Below the pieces are notes generated by a model, which was not told where the DNA came from, searched no databases, and saw only the letters and a program-made list of their open reading frames with translations. Shown piece by piece: positions 46,401-56,608 of a DNA stretch of 64,000 nucleotides. The stretch is from Dorea sp. 5-2. GTDB lineage: Bacteria; Bacillota; Clostridia; Lachnospirales; Lachnospiraceae. The stretch spans positions 229,346 to 293,345 of the forward strand of contig NZ_KE159792.1 in NCBI RefSeq assembly GCF_000403455.2. Reading direction: 5' to 3'. Position numbers and translations under genes: made by a program. Each line of letters opens with the position of its first letter. Within the stretch, counting starts at the first letter, position 1.

Positions 46401-49400
46401 CCGGCAATGTCCGGGAGAAACTTACGGTCGCAAAACAGTTTGCAGAAAATCATCCGGAATACAGGATTAATGTGCAGGCATTGGAGCGTGTGCAGCCGAA
46501 AGACCTGGAAGCATCGGAGATTGAGGTGCGGCTTGGGGCAACCTGGGTAGACCCGGCTTATATCACAGAGTTCATGGGGGAGCTGTTCCATACGCCGGGC
46601 CATTTATTGGGGAACCAGATTGACGTGAAGTATGCGAAAGTCAACGGCCAGTGGAATATATCCGGAAAAAGTGCGGATTCCCGTGGCAATTCCCTTGTCA
46701 CAGCCACTTACGGGACACAGCGGGCAAGCGGCTACCGTCTGCTGGAAGATGCCTTGAATCTCAAGGACACAAAAATCTTTGATACAATCGTGGAGGACGG
46801 CAAGGAAAAGCGTGTCCTGAACAAAAAAGAAACCATGATCGCACAGCAGAAGCAGGAGATGATAAAGGAAGCCTTCAAAGAGTGGATTTTCCGGGACATT
46901 GACCGGAGGGAGGACTTGTGCAGGAAATACAACGACCTGTTCAACAGCGTCCGTCCCCGTGAGTACGATGGGAGCCATATCCAGTTTGCAGGCATGACGC
47001 CGGAGATTACCCTGATGCCCCACCAGAAAAATGCGGTGGCGCATATATTATATGGAAATAACACGCTGCTTGCGCATTGCGTGGGGGCCGGCAAGACCTT
47101 CCAGATGATTGCCGCTGGAATGGAAAGCCGGAGGCTTGGGCTGGCGCAGAAAAACCTCTATGTCGTGCCGAACCATCTGACCGAACAGTGGGGCAGCGAT
47201 TTTTTACGCCTGTATCCGGGGGCAAATGTCTTAGTCGCAACGAAAAAGGATTTTGAGCCTGCCAACCGCAAGAAGTTCTGTTCCCGCATTTCGACAGGCG
47301 ATTATGATGCCGTCATCATCGGGCACAGCCAGTTTGAGCGCATCCCCCTTTCTAGGGAACGGCAGATTGCAGCCATCGAGCGGCAGATGAACGACATCAC
47401 TACAGCAATTGCAGAGCTGGCGGAGGAAGAAGGCACACGCTACACCATCAAGCAGATGGAAAAGACGAAGAAAACGCTGGAAACAAGGCTTGCGAAGCTG
47501 AATGACCAGAGCCGGAAGGACGACGTGGTGACGTTCGAGCAGCTAGGCGTGGATCGGCTGTTTGTAGACGAGAGCCACAACTATAAAAATATGTTTTTAT
47601 ACACAAAGATGCGGAATGTTGCCGGGATTTCACAGACGGACGCACAGAAAAGCTCCGATATGTTCATGAAGTGCCAGTACCTGGATGAGATTACCGGCGG
47701 GAAGGGCGTCACTTTTGCAACCGGGACCCCCGTATCGAATAGTATGGTCGAGTTATATACCATTATGCGCTACCTTCAGTATGACACCATACAGAGGATG
47801 GGCCTGGGGCATTTCGATTCCTGGGCGGCGGCTTTTGGCGAGACGGTAACAAGCATAGAATTAAGTCCTGAAGGCACAGGATACCGGGCAAAGACAAGGT
47901 TTGCCCGGTTTTTCAATCTCCCGGAGCTGATTGCATTATTTAAGGAGAGCGCCGACATCCAGACTGCAGATATGCTTGACCTCCCGGTTCCCGAAGCGGA
48001 ATATATCAATGAAGTGCTGAAACCAAGCGGGGAACAGCAGGATTTAGTCAGCTCCTTTGCGGAACGGGCAGAAATTGTCCGAGCCGGGAATGTAGACCCG
48101 TCACGAGATAATATGTTGAAGATTACCAACGACGGGAGGAAATGCGCCCTGGATCAGCGGCTTATCAACGACATGCTGCCGGATGCGGAGGAAAGCAAGG
48201 TCAACCGCTGTGTGAATAATGCTTTTGACATTTGGGACAAGACTTCTGCAGACAAAGGCACACAATTAATTTTTTGCGACCTGTCTACGCCGAAAAACGA
48301 CGGCACGTTCAACGTCTATGACGACGTGCGGGAGAAGCTGGTGGCGAAGGGAATCCCCAGGGAGGAAGTGGCGTTTATCCATGAAGCCGGGACGGAAACG
48401 AAGAAAGCGGAATTATTTTCAAAGGTGCGCTCCGGGCAGGTGCGTATTCTGCTCGGTTCTACACCGAAGTTAGGCGCAGGGACAAATATCCAAGACAGGC
48501 TGGTTGCCCTACACCACCTGGATGCGCCTTGGAAACCGGCCGATTTAGAGCAGCAGGAGGGCCGTATTCTTAGGCAGGGGAACCAGAACGACAAGGTTCA
48601 GATCTACCGATATGTTACCGAAAATACGTTCGACGCATACATGTGGCAGATCCTGGAGAACAAGCAGAAGTTCATCAGCCAGATCATGACCAGTAAATCC
48701 CCGGTACGGGCCTGCGAGGACGTGGACGATACGGCGTTAAGCTATGCGGAGATCAAAGCCCTGGCTACGGGCAATCCCTACATAAAAGAGAAGATGGATC
48801 TCGACATCCAGGTAAGCAAGCTGAAACTTTTGAAGGCAAACCATACCAGCCAGAAGTACCGGCTGGAAACGGAGATCGCAAGGAATTACCCGGTGAAGAT
48901 TACCGCATTAAAAGAGCGGATTGCAGGCTTGCGGGCGGATGCGGAGGCAGTGAAGCCAATCCTTGAAAAAGAAAAGGAAAAAGACAATTTCTCCATGCTG
49001 ATCGGTGGAAAAACCTACACAGACCGGAAAGAGGCAGGGACGGCGCTGATTGCAGCCTGCGCAGGAATGAAAGCGGTGGATGCGGCCGGGCAGGTCGGGG
49101 AATTCTGCGGGTTCCGGCTGTATTCTGATTTTGACAGCTTCAACCAGGTATATAAGCTGACTATCAAGCGGCAGTGCAGCTACCAGGTTGAAGTGGGGAA
49201 AGACCCGTTAGGGAACTTGCAGCGTATCAGCAACGTATTCTCCGGGATTGGGAAGAAACTGACGGAATTGGAACTGAATTTAGAAACCGTTCAGCAGCAG
49301 CTTGCCACGGCAAAGGAGGAAGTGGAGAAGCCTTTTGCAAAAGAAGAAGAATTGGCGGAGAAGATGGAACGCCTGTCGGAATTAAACGCCTTGCTGAACA

Positions 49401-49633
49401 TGGACGATAAAGGGCCGTCGGAAGCGCTGGGCATGGACGATGATGTGCAGGAAGTGGCAGACTGTCCGAGGAAAGCGGTTAATTATGCAGGCCGGGTGTC
49501 GGATGCTTCACGGATTGCAGATGAAGTAAGGAAACCTTCTGTGCTTGGGAAGCTGAAAGAAGCAAAAGAGCGTCTTATGGGGAATCATGGGAACACCCAG
49601 AAACCGGTAAAGAAAAAGGAGCAGGAATTATAA
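40433..49633 (+). CDS. Giant polyvalent protein: ArdC-like N-domain, N6-methylase, SNF2 helicase
   Basis: The protein has 3066 residues. An ArdC/ssDNA-binding-like domain (1-270; [20 protein letters not shown]) is followed by a low-complexity linker (284-400) that overlies a tnpV-like gene. Several LPD-type domains follow ([12 protein letters not shown] near 714). An N6-adenine methylase-like domain has EPSCGIGNF (1547 on) and NVPFG (1611-1615, NPPY-like). An SNF2 helicase has GAGKT (2218-2222), DESH (2379-2382) and [11 protein letters not shown] (2707 on). The C-terminus is a coiled region plus basic tail. Such proteins are thought to protect incoming DNA; entry with the DNA is a hypothesis. 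The start at 40433 follows GGAGG by 6 bases. Confidence 0.9.
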   Translation: MAMLNEIRGLAEYEAKAVTSSPWDWMGYLDTAAKLYRYSFPDTLLIHAQRPDATACASLELWNGKMNRWVNRGAKGIALIDDTGPTRRLRYVFDISDTHMVRGGRTPNLWKIEDAQKKDILDHLADAYGLSETDSADLPSALSEISRQLTEENLEEVMDGLLYETEGTFLEGLDEDTIRVEFRRLLMNSAFYTLAVRCGLDPMEYLEEEDFSAITDYNALPVLTFLGNATSQLVEPVLVDIGRTVRKILIEESQKTVAKENGIGYNEFNALKRESKNKEGGNEHGTDLPPQRGLPVPEPDHRETRGGNREVRDAAPDIPEREPEGMVSEHDAVGETGQALDGDRAGSDGEDGSPDERAASEIPGPGQGERPDGVGGAHEWTDGNGGREHLEGIGIQLNEESTEQDLSEAEEKEASALSLPDFPTVEQQKREIEGRMQALYAGEVAISPEVIDEVLRSGGNRNGSQLRIIYNFMIDQMPEEYTEFVRREYGKGGIGLIIDGKEYSVWYDELGMQIAVGHTVTDRILDKVFLSWEDVCGRIHQLLKQGEYAPQVVLDAARDNALKEHANALAYMYQDMAEGVAELVFEDVEVFYGGFPDKVERLSELIAQPEYLSDLIERLEGLAEAYEENHGIMRFQLYNPTRILAQFQKFAKEAVPYQAREGFAWEEHPVFITEDEIDAFLQGGGAYSDGRLSTYAFFIQDKTDKEKTDFIMESYGIGGRSHALSGADNSHADYSGKGLKLARGSYSEPDVEILLKWPKVAKRVAALIENGNYLKPSDYSRMPVYERERMAGRVVNFYHHLPDHMIRPWAGNPDMFTHRDDVVSLLNNPEGQEGLLRHMDEAIAELPLDFEDYEKKVQILTDLHGYVEGTYTIFPERKREEVQIENGGQLSLFDFMAPEKTPGKQEETKEPQKNEESEIKSAEPIEDSSGSGETGKYTYAVGNFIYLDTDKLHRITEIKNQHISVKDMEHPDHQESIIFLDSYDGRLDVCPELNRHLLIGGNALGRDSRAIYKECLYTALAAIKSSAAYDVIRSRDVDEDMAYDIVQEELDNLMVRNRENAPVMAEAYGNWDNFRDWMAEDIFQRTYQDYLVDSRDAIALHENDPDAPEWAKGMAVDAELQEIAAFPEGAKENMREAETAAEAETADSAKSAEPDLMQREPGIFEYGGFHFEAVGKLQENFNAQDIILNTRSHNELGISDYEDGQHPYSHSSFYEASTDKTADVFRCVETGKNYLPGEHELFEYVGEFIPFIQQETQEEEAELPQTGAAAPNLEELQEEPDVEEYDLIENRLFLAMEEADVYLDDFSPEQVDVIYEAAEKGLNLVPMLNPEFPPEQMQLIADVMERMAANEQAAFGNEINPLTNHVMNPEEINHIRKDRRLPLEPVAVDGIDGAGRTGNGTTRQASGQARKDAGTGEPSPGLERREKINFHITDDDLGAGGPKQKFRANMDAILLLKTLEQENRLATTEEQETLSRFVGWGGIPAAFDDKNEAWAAEYAELKAVLTPEEYREARASTLNAFYTSPTVIKAMYEALGNMGLQRGNVLEPSCGIGNFMGLVPETMDGLNMYGVEIDSISGKIAKQLYQKNNISVQGFETAAYPDSFFDCVVGNVPFGAYKVADRRYDRHNFMIHDYFIAKSLDLVRPGGVVAVVTSSGTMDKQSASVRQYIANRADLLGAVRLPNNAFQRNAGTGVVADILFFQKRDRASLEQPGWVELGTTPEGHTVNSYFVEHPEMVLGEFTMESTQYGKQETTVKPIGGAVLAEQLREAVKHIQGTITELDLEDSELEETVPSIPADPSIKNFSFANVDGKVYYRENSVMNLMELPALTTERVLGMIELRNLTQLLLQCQMEDGSDAEVAMLQKELNTQYDRFTAQYGLISSNANRRAFSQDSSYCLLASLELVDEEGKLKRKADIFTKRTIRKAVPVTSVDTASEALAVSIGERAKVDVPFMAELSGKTESEVTEELAGVIFKNPLTDQWEASDEYLSGNVREKLTVAKQFAENHPEYRINVQALERVQPKDLEASEIEVRLGATWVDPAYITEFMGELFHTPGHLLGNQIDVKYAKVNGQWNISGKSADSRGNSLVTATYGTQRASGYRLLEDALNLKDTKIFDTIVEDGKEKRVLNKKETMIAQQKQEMIKEAFKEWIFRDIDRREDLCRKYNDLFNSVRPREYDGSHIQFAGMTPEITLMPHQKNAVAHILYGNNTLLAHCVGAGKTFQMIAAGMESRRLGLAQKNLYVVPNHLTEQWGSDFLRLYPGANVLVATKKDFEPANRKKFCSRISTGDYDAVIIGHSQFERIPLSRERQIAAIERQMNDITTAIAELAEEEGTRYTIKQMEKTKKTLETRLAKLNDQSRKDDVVTFEQLGVDRLFVDESHNYKNMFLYTKMRNVAGISQTDAQKSSDMFMKCQYLDEITGGKGVTFATGTPVSNSMVELYTIMRYLQYDTIQRMGLGHFDSWAAAFGETVTSIELSPEGTGYRAKTRFARFFNLPELIALFKESADIQTADMLDLPVPEAEYINEVLKPSGEQQDLVSSFAERAEIVRAGNVDPSRDNMLKITNDGRKCALDQRLINDMLPDAEESKVNRCVNNAFDIWDKTSADKGTQLIFCDLSTPKNDGTFNVYDDVREKLVAKGIPREEVAFIHEAGTETKKAELFSKVRSGQVRILLGSTPKLGAGTNIQDRLVALHHLDAPWKPADLEQQEGRILRQGNQNDKVQIYRYVTENTFDAYMWQILENKQKFISQIMTSKSPVRACEDVDDTALSYAEIKALATGNPYIKEKMDLDIQVSKLKLLKANHTSQKYRLETEIARNYPVKITALKERIAGLRADAEAVKPILEKEKEKDNFSMLIGGKTYTDRKEAGTALIAACAGMKAVDAAGQVGEFCGFRLYSDFDSFNQVYKLTIKRQCSYQVEVGKDPLGNLQRISNVFSGIGKKLTELELNLETVQQQLATAKEEVEKPFAKEEELAEKMERLSELNALLNMDDKGPSEALGMDDDVQEVADCPRKAVNYAGRVSDASRIADEVRKPSVLGKLKEAKERLMGNHGNTQKPVKKKEQEL
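41202..41230 (+). promoter_or_regulatory. Promoter inside the giant gene, facing the nested tnpV
   Basis: TTGCAA (41202-41207), exactly 17 bases, perfect TATAAT (41225-41230). It lies 53 bases upstream of the nested tnpV start codon and within coding sequence of the giant protein. Confidence 0.7.
41283..41624 (+). CDS. tnpV: TnpV-like protein nested out of frame in the giant gene
   Basis: This 113-residue frame is shifted relative to the surrounding giant gene. It starts [20 protein letters not shown] and contains [20 protein letters not shown], then [20 protein letters not shown], then [19 protein letters not shown], which I recognise as the TnpV family of transposon proteins. AAGGAGG (41268-41274) stands 8 bases before the ATG, and a consensus promoter lies upstream. 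In the giant's own frame this stretch reads as a Gly/Pro/Glu/Asp-rich linker, as expected if the giant frame runs passively through it. Both frames appear to be translated. The function of TnpV is unknown. Confidence 0.8.
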   Translation: MELTYHRKGDYLFPNLTIEKPEAAIGKYGMLRRTYLKENRKGWYQSMMLSGKLDRHLMEIEQAATERMEVLMKGLLLKYPAPDKEKDQMAWAAHMNGLTAMAEESILKELVYS

Positions 49634-49863
49634 GCAGGAGGCCATACCGTCAATAGATGATGGGGTGGCATTATTTTTGCATAGACAGATGGGAAAGCTG
49701 CGATAAGTTTTTCCGTCTGTTTATCTGCAAGGTATTTTGCAGGGCAGGCGGAGCCTGCCAGTGAGAGCATGGAATTAGCCGGGTCTGCCAGAAACCTATT
49801 TCAATATTTATAAGGATAGTTCTATGGCATATGCCGGGAAAGAATGGAGGGAATTTATCATTT
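49634..49863 (+). other. Gap with two hairpins between the two polyvalent genes
   Basis: ACAGATGGGAAA pairs with TTTCCGTCTGT (49685-49720, a partial terminator with T residues). The perfect hairpin GGCAGGC-GGA-GCCTGCC follows at 49743-49759. They may act as an attenuator or transcript-processing site, lowering expression of the second polyvalent gene. No gene is supported here. Confidence 0.55.
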
Positions 49864-52800
49864 ATGGCCGGAAAACGGGAAGAACAGTTGAAGGAGATTA
49901 CGGAACGGCTGGAACAGGGCGTCAAGGATTTATTTACATCGGAAAAATATACAGAATATTTGAAAACTATGTCGCAGTTCCATAATTATAGTTTTAACAA
50001 CACGCTTTTAATCGCGATGCAGAAGCCGGAGTCAACCTTGGTTGCAGGGCTGGCTACCTGGAACAAGAAATTTAACCGTCGGGTAAAACGTGGGGAGAAG
50101 GGGATCAAGATCATCGCCCCTGCGCCGATTAAGGAAAAAGAAGAGATAGAGAAATTTGATCCGGAAACAAACGAGCCGGTGCTGCGCCCGGACGGACAGC
50201 CGGAGACAGAGGAAGTGGAGCGTATCATCCCACGGTTCCGTGTGTCTACAGTATTTGACATTTCACAGACGCAAGGAGATCCGCTTCCGGAACTGGACAC
50301 GCCGGAGCTAGTGGGGAGCGTAGAAAATTTTGATATTTTCATGGAAGCAATCCAGATGGTTTCCCCATCCCCTATGCGCTATGGGGAGATTGAAGGGAGT
50401 TCCAAGGGGTATTACAGCAACGCCAGTAAGGAAATCGTAATACAGGAGGGCATGAGCGAGAAGCAGACCATGAAAACCGCTGTCCATGAAGTGACACATG
50501 CCATGTGCCATGACCGGGATAGGATGGAGGAGCTTGGTGAAAATAAAAACAAGATGACAATCGAAACGGAAGCCGAGAGCGTAGCCTTTACTGTCTGCAG
50601 TTTCTTCAATTTAGATACGTCAGACTACTCATTCCCATATTTAGCGGGATGGGCAAGCAGCATGGATATGAAGGAGATGCGCACGTCAATGGATTTTATC
50701 CGGAAAACAGCAGGCTCTTTTATTGACAGCATGGTGGAGAACATCCAGAAGCTGCAGAAAGAAAAAGCGGCAGAACGGGAGCTGACAGAAGATGATTTCG
50801 TATTCCAGTTTGCCCCTCTTGGGGAGGATACAAAAAAGTTCTATCTTGTAGATAATGTCGGGCGGGTAGATTTTTTAAGGCTGTTACATACTTTTGCTGA
50901 ACAGGACGGGGGAAATGGAAATCCGGAGCAGTTCCTGAAAAGCCACGGCGTACACCTGGATTTATGGCGGGATTCGGAAGATGGAAAGAAGAATCAGGAA
51001 ATCCCGGAGTTCTATGATGCCTTGTATATGGATGCAGGCCATATCGTGGATGCGGCAGAATTTTCTATTTTGGTGCAGGTGGAGATGATGATCAGCCGTG
51101 CGGAGTACGGGCATACAGCTTTGGGGAAGGAAGCGCATAACCTGGCTGTCTTATATGCCTATAAGCTGGACAATCCAAGGGACACGAGGGAGTTGGTGAA
51201 TAAACTTGCGGAGGCTGTGGAAAATCCGAAGATGCATAATCTTCAGGAAATTATGGAGGATGCACAGGAAGAGATTGATTTTCTGCCTGATAACAAAGTC
51301 GGGATTATGCAGATGCATGAATTTGGCTACCGCAATGATTCCGTCCTGCCGCTTACAATGGAAAGGGCCGTTGCGCTGCACAATGCAGGGCTGCATATCT
51401 ACAGCCTACAGAAAGACGGAAGTTCAATTCTGATGAATACAGAAGATGATATTAGAGAAACAGGAGAAGACGGCATGTTTGGCATTGACGCAAGGGCGTG
51501 GGAGAGCTACCAGGTGATGGAATCGGTACGTGCGGAAAATGCAGAGCAGGAACATTTAAACGAAGAATTGCTTTTCAGCAGTAACGAGGATCGTTATGCC
51601 ATCTACCAGATCCGGGACGACAGCAAGAGCCGGGAATACCTTTTTATGGGTACGGAGTATCTGAAAAAGCAGGGATTTTCCGTGGATTATGATGATTACC
51701 GGATGGTTTACGGTGATGTGCTAGGGGGAAAAGAAACGCTGGATTCCCTGTATGAAAAATTCAATATCGGGCAGCCGCTGGACTTTAAAGGGCATTCCCT
51801 CTCTGTCAGTGATGTAGTGGCCATAAAAAGAGACGGTGAGATTACGGCGCATTATGTGGATTCTTATGGATATACGGAACTGCCGGAATTTTTTCATCAG
51901 AAGGAGAAAACCATAAAGCAGGAAAAAGGAACAGAATTACAGGAAAGCAGCCTGCAGGAACTACAAAAGGGTGATACAGAAAAGCAATATCAAGAAGTAG
52001 AGATTTTTGGAGTCCCGGCATTATTTTCTAATGGAAAGATACCGGAAAAAGAAGTGCCATCTGAACTTTACCGCTATGATTTGCGGGGGTCTGATTATGA
52101 CCCTGGCGATCCGGTCGCTGTGGAATACCATGTGGGAGCCAACCATGCCGGCACAATCCTGTCCTCGTTTTATCTGCCTATCCCGGAAAGAAGGTATTTG
52201 AATCTTGGGGAAGAATTAAACTTTACTGGCGGGATGGTGACAATCGAACAATTAAAGCAATCAGCAATAGCGTTCAATGAAAGCCTGAATACAAAAGAAA
52301 AGAAACGGAAGCTGGAAGAACGGATACAGAATGTGGTCATTCATTCCAATGAGGAGCTTTTATATACAGGTACAGATGATTGTTACGCTCTTTTTCAGAT
52401 CAATGAGGATACGAAAGGCCGGGATTATTTCCTTTTAAGTATGGAAACGATCAAAGAAGATGGTTTAGAGGTGAATGGTGCGGATTATTCCCTGATTTAT
52501 GGCGGCAGGCTCAAGCTAGGGGATAATTTGGAAAGCGTCCGCACAGAAATAACATTTTCTCTCCCGGAAGGCTATACCGGGCACTACCCGACTGTCGGTG
52601 ATGTGATGGTTATGAACCGTAAAGGGAAAGTGACTGCTTATTTTTTGGATGATTATGGCCCTGTGGAACTGCCCGGTTTTATTGAACAGAGGAAACATGT
52701 ACTGGAGGAAGAAGCAAAACGGCAGATTCCAGAGGAAAAAACGTACCCGCCGCTTTATATGCATACCATTACCTATGCAATGGAGCATGGCCGGGCAGAT

Positions 52801-55320
52801 GATTACCTGGAATCAAGAAAGCTGAACCTGGACTGCAAAAAAGCGGTTGAGGACGCAATCAGGGAGAACTTTGACGGGATGCATCTGGCGCATGATGCCG
52901 CAGAGGAAGTCCTGGAGGAATATGGCGCAGAACGTGTGGTATTCATCCTTGCAAATACGTTGCAGCATTTGGAACATGACGGGCGGTTTTCTATCGGGAA
53001 TAAGGCATGGGCAAAGGGATACGAGATACCGGAAAACATAAACCGGGGGATGGATATGAACGCTGATTATGTGGTAAGCAGCCACCCGGCTGTACTGGAC
53101 GGGTTTATCGGATTGGCAAGGGATGGAATACAGGAACAGGAGTTAGGGAAGGAAGAAAACGTGCGGATCAATGAGGAAACGAAAGGGTTTATTGCAAATG
53201 GGCATTTTGGCACATGGCATACGGTAGAAGCAAAAGAAATTAGCGGCGAGCTGTTTTACCGAATGGAGCATGAGGAATATGGGGATTCTGTGGCCTCTAT
53301 TATTGTCAATCAGGAAGGGGAACTGGTGGCAGAGGATCTGGAGCATGGGTTTGATCAGGGGGCAATGGAAGCCATTGGCGAGTATTTTTCAGAAAAAGGA
53401 GTAGAAATGGAACCGGAGCCGTCATTCATTGCACAATACTATCTTATACAGAACACCGATGGCAGCAAAGCAGAAAGGGAATATCAGTATTTTGCGGATT
53501 TGGATGCGGCGGTCACTGCCTATCAGCAGATACCAAACCACCTAAATAAACAGCTTGGCATGGAAAGCACGGAACAGCCACCCTCCAGGATGTCCCTGAT
53601 TGTGTGCCAGAATGGAATTGAAACGCTTACAGATATAGAATTTAATTCCCTAAGCGAAAAATGGGTTCGAGAGGAAACGATGGCGGCGTCACAGAAAGCA
53701 AGGGAGTATCTCGATAGCTATGATGTTGCGATTGCATACCAGACAGAAAAAGGGTATTTTTCCATCCAGACCGTTTCTGACGGTTACGATTATACGATTT
53801 ATGGTAAGGATTTCAGGGAGATTGACGGAGGCGTGTACGACGATCCGGATCTGTCAATCCGTGAGGCGATGGAAGCGATCCTTTCGGATGAAGGCATACC
53901 GTTGGCGGCGTGTAAGGTTATGGATTATGGAGAATTGCAGGTGAAAACAGAAACCGTGGCGCAGGAAGAACTGCAGAAGGCGCAGGCGAAAGAAACGGAG
54001 ACGGAGAGACTTCCGCTTGTTTCTGATCAGACAGAGCCGGAGCCTGCCTTAAACGGCCAGAGCCGTGCGGGGGTAGAGGAAACCGTACTCTGCTATGCCC
54101 AGGCACAGATTGATGAAATGGGGCTGTCGGAGGAAGTGGAGCTGCTTGGCGCAAGGGTGTACGGGAGCCGTTCCAGGGAAGGGATGTACCAGGAAGGCTC
54201 GGATATAGATGTGGTGGTATCTTACAGCGGCAATCTGAAAGAGGATGTTTTCTTCAATGCGTTACATGAGGGAGATTTTAAGATGGCGGGAATCCCGGTT
54301 GACATCAATCCAATCTCTACGGAAAAGACAGGAACTTTGGAGAGATACATGGAGAATGCGGAAAAATATCTGGATGGAAAAGAAAGGCAGGAACTTACCG
54401 GGGATATTGTAAAGTTCAGTATGGATCATGATGAAGATCTGCTTGGATTTTGGGATGGCGCTGCCCGGATAGAAACAGAGCCGATCTATCAGGCGTATGA
54501 GATTATTGGCAATGCGCTTGAAAGAAATGATACGGAAAAGTTCCGGGCGCACTTAGCGGAGGTTATTGAAACCGGCGACAAAGAATCCCCGATTGTCAGG
54601 GATGCAATCGGGTTAATGGAGAAATTGACAGGGGAGAGCCATGACATTTCCGTAGAGCAGGAGGCAACCATTACATTCTATGTGGCAGAATGTACGGAGT
54701 TCCCTGTTCTGGGGGAATACCATGAGCGGCTGGAAACATTGCAGGAAGCGATGGATCTGTATGAGAAAATCCCGGCAGAGCGGATGAGCGGCATTAAGGG
54801 GATTGGATTCTGCCTGGAGGACGGCAGTATCTATGACGGGAATTTTGACTTAATGGTGATGGGGGAGATGCAGACGGAATTTATCAATGAGATTCCCCAA
54901 TACCGGGACAGCCCATTAGTGCAGAAGGCGATTGCGGACATGGAGAAAATCCTTGCGAATCAGAAAGAAAAGAATAGGCCAGGGTTGAAAAGGGGGCAGG
55001 AACCGCCGCAGCCGCCAGTGTCATTGGAGAACAGGCAACAAACCGTACAAGCGCATGAAAAAGGAAGCCCAGGTATCACAACACATGAATCGGGCAGAGA
55101 TACTGCCAGGGCAGAAACGAAAGCAGCAGAGCCGGTAAAATCAGTTGAAAATGCCCCGAAAACAGACAAGGGCATATCTGGCGGCAGCAAGAAGCAGTCC
55201 GTCCTAAACGCCCTCCGGGAACGGCAGGCAAGGATGAAAGCACAGGAGAAACAAACTCTGGAACGGGGGAAGCAGAGCCAGAAAACACAAGCAAAGAAGA
55301 AGGGAGAACAGGAATTATGA
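49864..55320 (+). CDS. Polyvalent ArdC-type protein with metallopeptidase, YodL, DUF3849 and nucleotidyltransferase domains
   Basis: The protein has 1818 residues. The ArdC N-domain (1-125; LATWNKKFNRRVKRGEKGIK) is followed by a zinc peptidase-like domain with HEVTH (208-212). Two YodL-like domains lie at about 575-680 and 830-940 (FKGHSLSVSDVVAIKRDGEI). A DUF3849-like domain spans about 960-1080 (ERVVFILANTLQHLEHDGRF). A domain shared with the gene at 55544 has GTWHTVEA. A Polbeta-type nucleotidyltransferase has YGSRSREG and DID (1433-1449). LPD-like modules and a basic tail (QSVLNALRERQA) close it. ArdC proteins block restriction. The start is ATG 49864; ATG 49831 is in frame and also possible, with neither ribosome site ideal. 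Confidence 0.85.
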   Translation: MAGKREEQLKEITERLEQGVKDLFTSEKYTEYLKTMSQFHNYSFNNTLLIAMQKPESTLVAGLATWNKKFNRRVKRGEKGIKIIAPAPIKEKEEIEKFDPETNEPVLRPDGQPETEEVERIIPRFRVSTVFDISQTQGDPLPELDTPELVGSVENFDIFMEAIQMVSPSPMRYGEIEGSSKGYYSNASKEIVIQEGMSEKQTMKTAVHEVTHAMCHDRDRMEELGENKNKMTIETEAESVAFTVCSFFNLDTSDYSFPYLAGWASSMDMKEMRTSMDFIRKTAGSFIDSMVENIQKLQKEKAAERELTEDDFVFQFAPLGEDTKKFYLVDNVGRVDFLRLLHTFAEQDGGNGNPEQFLKSHGVHLDLWRDSEDGKKNQEIPEFYDALYMDAGHIVDAAEFSILVQVEMMISRAEYGHTALGKEAHNLAVLYAYKLDNPRDTRELVNKLAEAVENPKMHNLQEIMEDAQEEIDFLPDNKVGIMQMHEFGYRNDSVLPLTMERAVALHNAGLHIYSLQKDGSSILMNTEDDIRETGEDGMFGIDARAWESYQVMESVRAENAEQEHLNEELLFSSNEDRYAIYQIRDDSKSREYLFMGTEYLKKQGFSVDYDDYRMVYGDVLGGKETLDSLYEKFNIGQPLDFKGHSLSVSDVVAIKRDGEITAHYVDSYGYTELPEFFHQKEKTIKQEKGTELQESSLQELQKGDTEKQYQEVEIFGVPALFSNGKIPEKEVPSELYRYDLRGSDYDPGDPVAVEYHVGANHAGTILSSFYLPIPERRYLNLGEELNFTGGMVTIEQLKQSAIAFNESLNTKEKKRKLEERIQNVVIHSNEELLYTGTDDCYALFQINEDTKGRDYFLLSMETIKEDGLEVNGADYSLIYGGRLKLGDNLESVRTEITFSLPEGYTGHYPTVGDVMVMNRKGKVTAYFLDDYGPVELPGFIEQRKHVLEEEAKRQIPEEKTYPPLYMHTITYAMEHGRADDYLESRKLNLDCKKAVEDAIRENFDGMHLAHDAAEEVLEEYGAERVVFILANTLQHLEHDGRFSIGNKAWAKGYEIPENINRGMDMNADYVVSSHPAVLDGFIGLARDGIQEQELGKEENVRINEETKGFIANGHFGTWHTVEAKEISGELFYRMEHEEYGDSVASIIVNQEGELVAEDLEHGFDQGAMEAIGEYFSEKGVEMEPEPSFIAQYYLIQNTDGSKAEREYQYFADLDAAVTAYQQIPNHLNKQLGMESTEQPPSRMSLIVCQNGIETLTDIEFNSLSEKWVREETMAASQKAREYLDSYDVAIAYQTEKGYFSIQTVSDGYDYTIYGKDFREIDGGVYDDPDLSIREAMEAILSDEGIPLAACKVMDYGELQVKTETVAQEELQKAQAKETETERLPLVSDQTEPEPALNGQSRAGVEETVLCYAQAQIDEMGLSEEVELLGARVYGSRSREGMYQEGSDIDVVVSYSGNLKEDVFFNALHEGDFKMAGIPVDINPISTEKTGTLERYMENAEKYLDGKERQELTGDIVKFSMDHDEDLLGFWDGAARIETEPIYQAYEIIGNALERNDTEKFRAHLAEVIETGDKESPIVRDAIGLMEKLTGESHDISVEQEATITFYVAECTEFPVLGEYHERLETLQEAMDLYEKIPAERMSGIKGIGFCLEDGSIYDGNFDLMVMGEMQTEFINEIPQYRDSPLVQKAIADMEKILANQKEKNRPGLKRGQEPPQPPVSLENRQQTVQAHEKGSPGITTHESGRDTARAETKAAEPVKSVENAPKTDKGISGGSKKQSVLNALRERQARMKAQEKQTLERGKQSQKTQAKKKGEQEL

Positions 55321-55547
55321 TGGTGAGATTTGAGGAAAATGAATATTTCCTGATAGCAATGTTCCAGAAGGAAAGCAGGCAGGCAACCATTGAGGAGATG
55401 CATAACGCAATCCCCTACATAGGCAGGGATGAGGAAATGCTTGCCCTCATGAACAGCACACTGGAAAAGCTGTGGTGCCTTACAGAGGAAGCATTTTTAG
55501 AATTGGATCTGGAACTGTATAAAGAGGAACCGATGGAGGATGAATGA
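55317..55547 (+). CDS. Transposon-transfer assisting (TTRAP-like) small protein
   Basis: This 76-residue acidic protein reads FEENEYFLIAMFQKESRQAT, then IEEMHNAIPYIGRDEEMLAL, then MNSTLEKLWCLTEEAFLELD. This pattern of helices fits the TTRAP family found beside ArdC/YodL genes in conjugative transposons. The ATG overlaps the previous stop, and its own stop overlaps the next start (ATGA-type), so the three are coupled. The molecular role is unknown. Confidence 0.75.
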   Translation: MMVRFEENEYFLIAMFQKESRQATIEEMHNAIPYIGRDEEMLALMNSTLEKLWCLTEEAFLELDLELYKEEPMEDE

Positions 55548-56458
55548 TGGAGGCAAACCAATTTGCGGTGTACCAGCTAAAAAATATCCCGGAAAACAGG
55601 CAGATACGGTTCCGGCCTTACAGCACACTGCAGGAGAAGGGGATACAGATACAGTATAAGGATTATGAGCAGGTGTATCTGGCACGGATGCAGCCGGAAG
55701 ACGAGCCGGGACAGATCCGCAGGCGTTTTAACAAGAAACTGCCACGGACATTTCATGGACATTCAATCAGTGTTAGTGATGTGCTTGTGCTGAATAAGGG
55801 CGGCGTTGTGGCCGCCTATTATGTTGAGAAAGAAGGATTTACCGCCATAGCCGGGTTTATCCGGACAGGTTCTTCCGGTGCGCCTGTGTCTTTCGGTACT
55901 TCTGGTTTCCACATCGAGGGGAAAGAAGGGAGCTGGCACGCTTTTGACAGCATAATCGTAGACGGCAGGGAGTTCTTCCTGATGGAGCATGAAGCCTATG
56001 GGAAAGATACGGAATGGCTTGTGGTGGATGAAGCCGGGCGGCTGGCTGCCGAGGGAGTCTATCACGGGTTTGACCAATCCGTGCAGCAGCAGATTAAGGA
56101 TTATCTTAACCCGCCGAAGCCTGAAAAAGAAACAGTGCGGCATGAAATCAAATTCCCCTCTGGGAAGGCTTCTGTCCCCTCCGGGGCAGATGCGGCAGAA
56201 GGCGGCGACAGGGAAAAGCCGCCCCTTGAGAATTGGCAGAAATATATGGAAAACGGGGAGTATGTCCGCAGCGTTGAGAGTGGGGAAGAAGAAAATCACA
56301 GCCTCATTGATGGGAATAAAAATAACGGCAAAAAGAAGCATGGCAGGGAATCTGTCCTGAAAAAACTGCGGCAGAAACAGGCGGAGATTGCGAAACGGCA
56401 CGGAAAGCCTGCACAACAGATGGAAATGCCGGAACAGATGGAGCGCAGACGGAAATAA
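55544..56458 (+). CDS. YodL-domain protein with DUF4316-like tail
   Basis: The protein has 304 residues. The YodL domain (about 5-110: FAVYQLKNIPENRQIRFRPY ... FHGHSISVSDVLVLNKGGVV) is followed by a module also present in the ArdC-type protein (GSWHAFDSIIVDGREFFLME, about 125-185). The variable stretch leads to ENHSLIDGNKNNGKKKHGRE, then SVLKKLRQKQAEIAKRHGK, a basic tail like DUF4316. The three adjacent polyvalent-type proteins share YodL modules and the SVLxxL tail, which suggests a common fate, perhaps export with DNA. A terminator closes the operon. Confidence 0.8.
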   Translation: MMEANQFAVYQLKNIPENRQIRFRPYSTLQEKGIQIQYKDYEQVYLARMQPEDEPGQIRRRFNKKLPRTFHGHSISVSDVLVLNKGGVVAAYYVEKEGFTAIAGFIRTGSSGAPVSFGTSGFHIEGKEGSWHAFDSIIVDGREFFLMEHEAYGKDTEWLVVDEAGRLAAEGVYHGFDQSVQQQIKDYLNPPKPEKETVRHEIKFPSGKASVPSGADAAEGGDREKPPLENWQKYMENGEYVRSVESGEEENHSLIDGNKNNGKKKHGRESVLKKLRQKQAEIAKRHGKPAQQMEMPEQMERRRK

Positions 56459-56467
56459 GGGAAAAGG

Positions 56468-56504
56468 GAAGTATCTGGCAGGGATTGCCGGATGCTTCTT
56501 TTTT
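56468..56504 (+). terminator. Terminator ending the transfer operon
   Basis: GAAGTATCTGGCA pairs with TGCCGGATGCTTC (two G-U pairs), followed by six T residues. Confidence 0.85.
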
Positions 56505-56509
56505 ATGTC

Positions 56510-56538
56510 TTGAACATTATGGAGTTTCTCTGTATAAT
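56510..56538 (+). promoter_or_regulatory. Sigma-70 type promoter for the Rpn-type gene
   Basis: TTGAAC (56510-56515), 17 bases, TATAAT (56533-56538), directly after the terminator. The gene therefore has its own transcription. Confidence 0.8.
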
Positions 56539-56608
56539 AAAGCCATAACAGACAGGGCGAAACCTCCCTGTCAGACTGCCAGGCGCAAGCCGGAACCGGG
56601 GTGATATT

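Noticed and set aside
49824-49994. A 56-codon frame with a good ribosome site before the ArdC-type gene
   Set aside because: It overlaps the conserved start of the ArdC domain in another frame and its sequence shows no family features.
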